Assembly (NCBI GenBank): GCA_036897485.1
Contig: JAYMTF010000889.1
Coordinates: 1-28,651 of the forward strand
Origin: Pelargonium nanum
Taxonomy: Eukaryota; Streptophyta; Magnoliopsida; Geraniales; Geraniaceae
Length of the DNA stretch: 28,651 nt
Reading direction: 5' to 3'
In this document: positions 22,912 to 28,651 of the stretch, piece after piece
Layout: the number at the start of each line of letters is the position of its first letter
How positions within the stretch are numbered: position 1 is the stretch's first letter
Made by a program: the position numbers and the translations under genes
The notes under the pieces: model-generated
What the model was told of the DNA's origin: nothing
What the model saw: the letters and a program-made list of their open reading frames with translations, nothing else
Database searches by the model: none

Positions 22912-23599
22912 AGCTTCTCTTATTCGTATTTTGTTGGTTACATCCTCGTAGGATCCAAATTTCTTGCTTATTAATCAACGTCTGCAGCTCGGGATCAAGT
23001 TTTATATAGATGATGCCATGTATTACATTTTGTAATTCAAAGCTGCTGTAATCCGAAATATGATTGTATATGTCTGTATATAAATGTAAGTCCACAAAAT
23101 TAACAGCTGACCGGTCCAAAAAGAAGCTGTCACAAGTTAAGAATTTTGTAGAGAGTTGAGGAGGATTCTTTGTAAATATGAGATGTAACTTGAAAGAAAT
23201 CTTTGGCAGGTAAATATATTATTACACATCACTGTTGTCTCTATTTGGTGTATTATAAACATTTTCAAGATGTGTTTGATTATTGGATCTCATTTATAGT
23301 AACATTCACACAAAAAAGGAGCTGCTCTTTACACACAATAATAAGATCTATTTCTTTCATACATGACATTTGATGGATAATATTTCAATCCATTTGCAAA
23401 TAACTATGGAAACTAAGTTCTTTTTGGCCTTATTACATGACTTCGTGTCCGCCAATTCTACGCCGTTTTGAGTTTCAACAGCTTATATCGCGTACAAATG
23501 TTTCTTCACTCCTCCAAACCCAACAGTGCATATATACGCACTGCATGCAAAGAATGATCTATCCTAAAACCTGTAAACAAACTAGAAAGTTTTACAAAT
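22912..23599. other. Convergent 3' region between RKP and adenylate kinase
   Basis: About 690 bp between the RKP stop (plus) and the adenylate kinase stop (minus). It should contain both 3' UTRs and poly(A) sites. It is AT-rich, with no clear canonical AATAAA on either strand at a decisive place, and I see no gene. A plus-strand ORF at 23437-23832 is antisense shadow of the kinase last exon. Confidence 0.6.
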
Positions 23600-26284
23600 T
23601 TATGCTGCTACCGACTTTTTGCCATCATGGTCGTCCAGATGCAGAGCTTGCAGCAGCTTCGGCCACGATTCTGGGATTCCTCCTGGAAGATCAAATTCCA
23701 AGAGTTTTCCACGACTGCGGTAGAAGTCTTCCACAGGTCGACTCTGCAGGAAAAAGAATCATTAGCAGAGTCACAAATGAAGATCTTGTGCTATTGCTTA
23801 ATGTTACACTCATCTATGACACTATCAGATAAAACTAAATCAATCATCTGAAATTTTACTATAATGTCAACAGGATAGGATCAATAGAAATAATTATTTT
23901 GGAGTACCAGTTGGTTATATATACGGAGACGTTCCTTGACTACTTGTTCTGTATCGTCAGAGCGTGTGATAAGCTTTGATGCACAGTGAGCAGGTGGAAG
24001 AAGTGGAGGCATGTACATTCCAGGGCTACCATTCTCACCCTTGATGTCAATACACGCAACGTTATAATTTCCTCCACATTCACTGCAAGTCCTTCTACCA
24101 AGGCATTTAGCAAGTAAAGCATCTTCACGAAGCTTTAGGTTAATTACCAAGTCAATATCCGTCACCCCCTCCAATATTTCCTGAAAAAGGAAGAAGCAAA
24201 ACACGAATTGAAGAGCATAAGAACCTAACATCAGAGTCTAACAATATTTTTTTCCAACAAAGAGAAAACTTTAGAGGGGAAAAAACATGTTCGATATCCA
24301 GAAAGCCCCATCCGCCAGATATAAAACTTCAACTGCCTGGATGCTTCACACATACTAAGTTAAAAATGCTCGATGCAGTAGGAATATTATGGTTTCATAA
24401 AAGCTCACTCATAAAAGTAGCTCATTTTTATCTGCTTATCAATATTGATAGAGTGCTTTCACAAATCAGCTTCACATAAATATATATATATAATATGTTA
24501 AGTGAATATTAGTGCTGCAACAGGTGATGAAGTGTCTGTCTAATTCTATTGAGAGGAAAGAAAATTGGATCAATTTTCAAACTTAAGACTCTTACCCAAA
24601 CAGACTGATCCAGCTGCAGACTTTGCCATGATATGATTGAGCGGAAGGAAATAGGCATCCCATAGTCGCTGATCAATACCAAATAATATTGTGGGACAAA
24701 ACCAGCCACACAAGATAACAAGCATTTGCGATTCAAATCAGCTCAATGAATAAAGATTAATCCCAATAAGTTGGGGCACACGTTGAATCTCATGCAGATG
24801 GAAATACCATGGAATAAGGTTTGATCCTATTCATGAAGATTCCATACATATTCCGAGAATCTTTTCTGCCACTCGGCTATAAGCCATAACCCTTTTTCAT
24901 CATAAACTATTATTTCTATTTGAAAGCATAGTCCATGTCGCACAAAGTGTGCACAACTCATCTTAAATCAACTTTCAGTTCAAAAAGTGTAAGTATTTTC
25001 ATATATTGTATACTTCAGTTCTTAAAACTATTCTAACAAAATTATAAGGCAGTTTTATATCTAAGCATTTTAGCCATTGATCACAACAGGGCTCACCGCT
25101 TGGCTTATAGTTCGAGGGAAACCATCAAGAATAAATCCAGATTCACCCTTAGCTTCCCCTGCTTCAAGACGCTTGGACAACAAATTTATTATAATTTCAT
25201 CTGAAACCAACTGTCCATGCTTAACAATCTCTGCAAGCTGCAAAATTTTCAAAATATATACACATCACGTACAAAAATGCAATAACAATAATAATGATCT
25301 TAAAATCAAAACAAGTATCTCCAAACTCTATCAGCAGACACTTCCCATTGCATGAAATGTAAAATTTGATGTCTGTGTGTGCATATGTCGTACTACTATA
25401 TCTCCCTGCAAAACTAAAAAAGACACTACTTGTGGAACAAAGCTTTAATTTAACTTTACATCTAAGATCAGCTATTGCTTGGGTTATGAAATTCAACTTC
25501 AAGTCTTCAACACACATGCATATTTACCAGAACATTTACGGGCATGTTCTTAAATTAAGAGATTAACGACCGCCATAAGTCCAACTCCACCTAGCTATAG
25601 CCTATAGCAACTCTCAAAAAATTAGGCAGAAAAGTATAAAGCTTTCCCAACTGTATCTAAATATGATACTTTTAGAATCTTTCAAGGCTTGCAGCTAATC
25701 TAATATCTAAATAAACTAATCATTATATTCTTAAAAAAAAAAAAAAACATTCTAGGAAACTTCAAACAATTTGTTATGATCCAGAGCTCAAAGCCTCAAA
25801 GTCAACTGAAGAAATAATTCGAGTGAATCTTCAAGAAACTTCACATTAAGGGCTAACATTGGTAAAGCAAGGTAGAAACTGCACACTCATATGGCTGCTT
25901 TTGAATTTTGATCATCAAAATTACATTTTTATTTTTATTTTATAAATTAGTCAATTAGGTTTAGAGATAGACCTGAGAGGCAAGAGGACCGGAGGAGGAG
26001 AGCTCGTCGCGGACGAGATCGCCGGTGGCGATATGGGGGACGCCGAGGAGGTTTGAGAGCCGAGAAGCATACGTGCCCTTGCCGACGCCAGGACAGCCCA
26101 GAAACACCCACTGGACGTGTTTGTCACCGGAGTTCGGCCGGAACTGGAGAGGATCGTGGAAGAGCGAAGGTGCGGCTTTGAGGTCAAACTGGGAATTATT
26201 GACCGACGAAGAAAAAGCTCTGCACAAATAGGTTGCTGCTACGGTGGAGCATCGGGCTCTCGAAAGCTGTTTCAGAGCAGCCAT
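23600..26284 (-). CDS. Organellar adenylate kinase (AMP kinase), complete
   Basis: Catalyses ATP + AMP = 2 ADP. Minus-strand exons are 26284-25973, 25237-25097, 24180-23908 and 23743-23600 (312, 141, 273 and 144 nt). All introns are GT-AG phase 0, and the product is 289 aa. The first ~55 residues are rich in Ala, Ser and Arg with few acids, a transit peptide; the segment CRAF-SSS (residues 21-27) fits a mitochondrial R-x-F/S cleavage motif. Core motifs: P-loop GCPGVGKGT (63-71), ATGD (86-89), DGFPR (142-146), the LID start GRRTCSEC with C183/C186, and [14 protein letters not shown] carrying catalytic arginines. The C-terminus [19 protein letters not shown]...SVAA matches the plant subgroup of Arabidopsis At2g39270 (adenylate kinase 6 type) better than cytosolic forms. 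Which organelle it enters cannot be fixed from sequence alone. It is convergent with RKP. Confidence 0.95.
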
Positions 26285-26848
26285 TGATCAAAAGCTCAGT
26301 CCCGTGAATTGCGGAGAGAGGCGACAAGAAGAAGAAGAGTCCAAAGCGAGCCACGACGACGACAACGGCTTGTTTGGCCAACGATACAAACGTGGGCTTT
26401 TGGGTTTCACTCGTAGCCGACCACAATTTTATTCTTGAAAAAAAATGTTTTTTTTCGGTTTCTTGATTGTTTCTCAAAACACACGAAACTTCCTGAAAAA
26501 GCGGAATTAAGGGCATGTTTGGTTCTTGAAATATGAAGTGTCCTGTTCTTGAAAAATGTATACTTTTTTTTCACAAACCAAAGATGGACTAGAGAAAACT
26601 GTAAGTTAAAGCTCAATGTAAAGTTTCACATTCATTGAAAACTCGAAACTATTGCAACAAAATGTTATGGATATGAATTCCTCGGAAAGGGTAGATACAG
26701 TATTGAATAACAAATCAAAGCACTAGTAAATCACATCACATTACATTACAATCTTAGTAACGATAGCTACCCTGGTTAGTGCATCTCTCGGGAAAGAAAT
26801 AAAATACATTGTATCCAAACAACTGGTGTTGATGATCAGCTACGGCTA
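26285..26848. other. Adenylate kinase promoter/5' UTR and 3' UTR of the next gene
   Basis: Both flanking genes run on the minus strand, so this 564-bp gap holds the 5' leader and promoter of the kinase and the 3' UTR of the gene at 26849. The first ~120 bp next to the kinase start are GC-richer, as expected of a leader. GGGCATGTTTGGTTCTTGAA at 26513-26532 has the look of a MITE or hAT-type terminus, but no matching inverted end was found. T-tract repeats (TTCTTGAAAA) occur at about 26431 and 26552. Confidence 0.45.
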
Positions 26849-28568
26849 CTACATGTGATCAGACCTTCCGTCATCCTCGCTGATTTCATCCCCTCCGTGC
26901 CTGCAACCAAATAAGCGTTAAGAATCAATGCATCTAGCTATACAGGAGTTTAGTCACTAATTGAAGAAACAATGCGTGGGCACGAAAGAAACAAGTGGGG
27001 AAAAAATAGAGAAACTATATTCTCTACTTTCTACATAAAACCGGACTCCAATAGATATAATACTTCCTATGTCTCAAAATGAATGTCCTGTTTCTTTTAA
27101 ATTTTTGTCCCAGAACGAGTGTTCTCCTTCCTTCTTTAGAAGAATATTTATGCCTAATTGTCAAGATTATACAAACAATAACATAGCTATAACACATGAT
27201 CACGAGGATACAAGAGTAAATATACCATACTAACTAACTTCTCAAAAAAATTTCCGAAATAGAGACAAGGACACACATTTTGGGATAAAGGGAGTATATC
27301 TTAAACACATGACAGCAAGAGCAGCAAATGAACCTGAAAGATGGTTTTCTAGCTCTTTCTACCGAGAGTTCTCTGATGAAAAGAATTCAACACTTGAAAC
27401 AGAATCTTTTCAAAGACTAACAGGCAGTTTGAGCAATATGGTTATTCTTTATAACAGGTAGTTCCAAACAAACCTCCAAGATGATGTTAGATTTCTAGCT
27501 TTTCTATCTAACTGCAGGTTTTCCAAGGCGGCTGAAGCTCGAACTACATCCTCGGGAAGCTCATCGCTGTCATATCTCCAATTGTACTCTTCTTTCCTGT
27601 AACCAGAGATGGAGGACCCTGCTCTCCTATCTGAATGCTTAAGATGTATTAGCTAACAACTCAAAACTAAGTATGCAGAGAGCAGATCATGAAGGATGTA
27701 AGAGGATCATGTTTTTGTCACTTACCCGATGTCTGAGAACCAGCACCCAGCCTAACATTACCACAAACTAGAACTCATTAGTTAACAGAGAGAGAGAGTA
27801 AATAGAGAACAGTAGGGTTAGTGCAGCACCTTCCAAGTGGAGGCAAGCCCCCAGCAACAGATGATGAAGAAGGCCTACGATTGTTCCTGGACTCTAAACT
27901 GGATCCACTACTACTCCTTTGAGATAAATTCTATCGAAAAAATTTATATGAGTAACACATAATCAGAGTATGAAATATGAAGGAAAACAGAAGGAGGTCA
28001 AATCACATCACCATGTAGAGCATCCTTAACTAATATAATAACCAGTCTGACCTACAACTGGATGGTGATCTTAATACTTGTTCGTGCAAAATTGAGATTT
28101 TCTTTTTTTTAGAAGAACAAAACTGAGAATCTAATCATCCATTTTACAACCTAAAATATCATTTTCTTTCCATAGAACTACATAAACTCCTGGTAACAGA
28201 TTGCAATCTACATAAATACTTCTTTACAACACACAACGCAAATCCACAAAATTTCTCCAAGTACAATGTTGATCTACTTGGCAGGTAATCTCCCATGTTA
28301 AACAGTTTCTCATAAAATCCTAAACGCAATCACCTTTTTGAAGTCTTTTCTCGACCATACTCATATGGCATGCAAAAATATAACCATATTATAAGATTAG
28401 GACAATCCTTGTATACTTAAATGACAAGATAACAAGACAAGCAGTTTAAGAAAAGAATCACTGATATTAAAGACTACGTCGAGTGAAGATAGCAACTATT
28501 AAGTACCCGTGCAAGTGAGCTAACAATTTCCGATACAGATCTTGTACCCATTATATATAGCAACGCCA
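26849..28568 (-). CDS. Ser/Arg-rich protein of unknown family, C-terminal part (partial)
   Basis: Five minus-strand exons chain in frame: 28568-28507, 27930-27830, 27751-27726, 27630-27474 and 26900-26849 (stop TAG). Splice phases match at every junction with GT/AG ends, giving about 131 residues plus the stop. The sequence opens hydrophobically (ALLYIMGTRSVSEIVSSLA). A Ser/Arg/Gly-rich, probably disordered stretch follows, then EEYNWRYDSDELPEDV and a predicted helix RASAALENLQLDRKARNL. It ends acidic (GGDEISEDDGRSDHM). The strict phase agreement and non-random composition argue for a real gene. I do not recognise the family, and the N-terminal domains lie beyond 28651. The 27726-27751 exon is only 26 nt. 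The most upstream acceptor (CCAAAG|TGGCG) is the least certain; an ATG at 28551 is an alternative start of a short form. Confidence 0.75.
27063..27294. mobile_element. Stowaway-type MITE (copy 2, diverged)
   Basis: A 232-bp element flanked by TA. Its ends are CTTCCTATGTCTCAAAATG and CATTTTGGGATAAAGGGAG. Internal words (ATGTCCT or GTGTCTT near the left end, TTTTTGTCCC, ACAAGAGTAAATATA or ACAAAAGTAAATATA, CAAGGACAC or AAGGACAC near the right) match copy 1 at 14499-14734, so the two belong to one family. It sits in the intron between the last two exons of the unknown gene at 26849. Confidence 0.85.
27931..28506 (-). other. Intron of the unknown C-terminal gene
   Basis: A 576-bp AT-rich intron between exons 28568-28507 and 27930-27830 (donor GTACTT, acceptor TTTTTCGATAG). 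No other feature seen. Confidence 0.55.
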
Positions 28569-28651
28569 CTTTGGCAATGAGAAAAAAAAAACGAGAAAAC
28601 TAACAATTACGGTTGCATTTCTAGAACATCTTTAGCATGCCAAATAAATGA

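Noticed and set aside
23437..23832. 131-aa plus-strand ORF
   Set aside because: Antisense to the last exon of the adenylate kinase gene, whose frame and homology are clear.
23908..24180. Apparent incomplete zinc site in the kinase LID (CxxC plus a single later Cys)
   Set aside because: As far as I recall, this plant adenylate kinase subgroup shares that pattern, so it is not a defect of this copy.
26513..26640. GGGCATGTTTGGTTC as a transposon terminus
   Set aside because: No inverted partner or target duplication could be found nearby.

Overview
This is nuclear DNA from a flowering plant, most likely a core eudicot. The evidence is AT-rich non-coding sequence, GT-AG introns, plant-specific protein families (a clock pseudo-response regulator and a KPC1-like SPRY/RING ubiquitin ligase), Stowaway MITEs and CACTA termini. 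I see no rRNA, tRNA, CRISPR or prokaryotic feature.

Layout from left to right: (1) 1-~4250, minus strand: the 5' part of a PRR7/PRR3-type clock gene, with four coding exons in the window (the last is cut by the window edge), a 5'-UTR intron and a promoter rich in G-boxes at 4260-4540. (2) ~4700-12950: about 8 kb with no confident gene. It holds degenerate LTR-retrotransposon debris, one clearer LTR-like block ending near 10104, local tandem duplications and perfect ACGT-core palindromes. (3) 12950-22911, plus strand: a complete RKP/KPC1-like E3 ubiquitin ligase gene (ten coding exons, 1,274 aa). It has candidate 5'-leader exons about 2.1 kb upstream, and the intervening leader intron carries a 287-bp CACTA-derived element and a Stowaway MITE. 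(4) 23600-26284, minus strand: a complete four-exon organellar adenylate kinase gene (289 aa), convergent with RKP. (5) 26849-28568 and beyond, minus strand: the 3' end (five exons, including a 26-nt micro-exon) of a Ser/Arg-rich protein I could not assign. One of its introns holds a second Stowaway copy.

The genes do not form a pathway: they are a circadian regulator, a cell-cycle ubiquitin ligase, a nucleotide-balancing enzyme and an unknown protein. I found no convincing previously undescribed system. The most useful observations are a one-residue deletion in the usually invariant pseudo-receiver loop of the PRR, the CACTA mini-element with matching target-site duplications, and the transposon-loaded leader intron of RKP. 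All exon boundaries were derived by hand from reading frame and GT/AG signals and have no transcript support.
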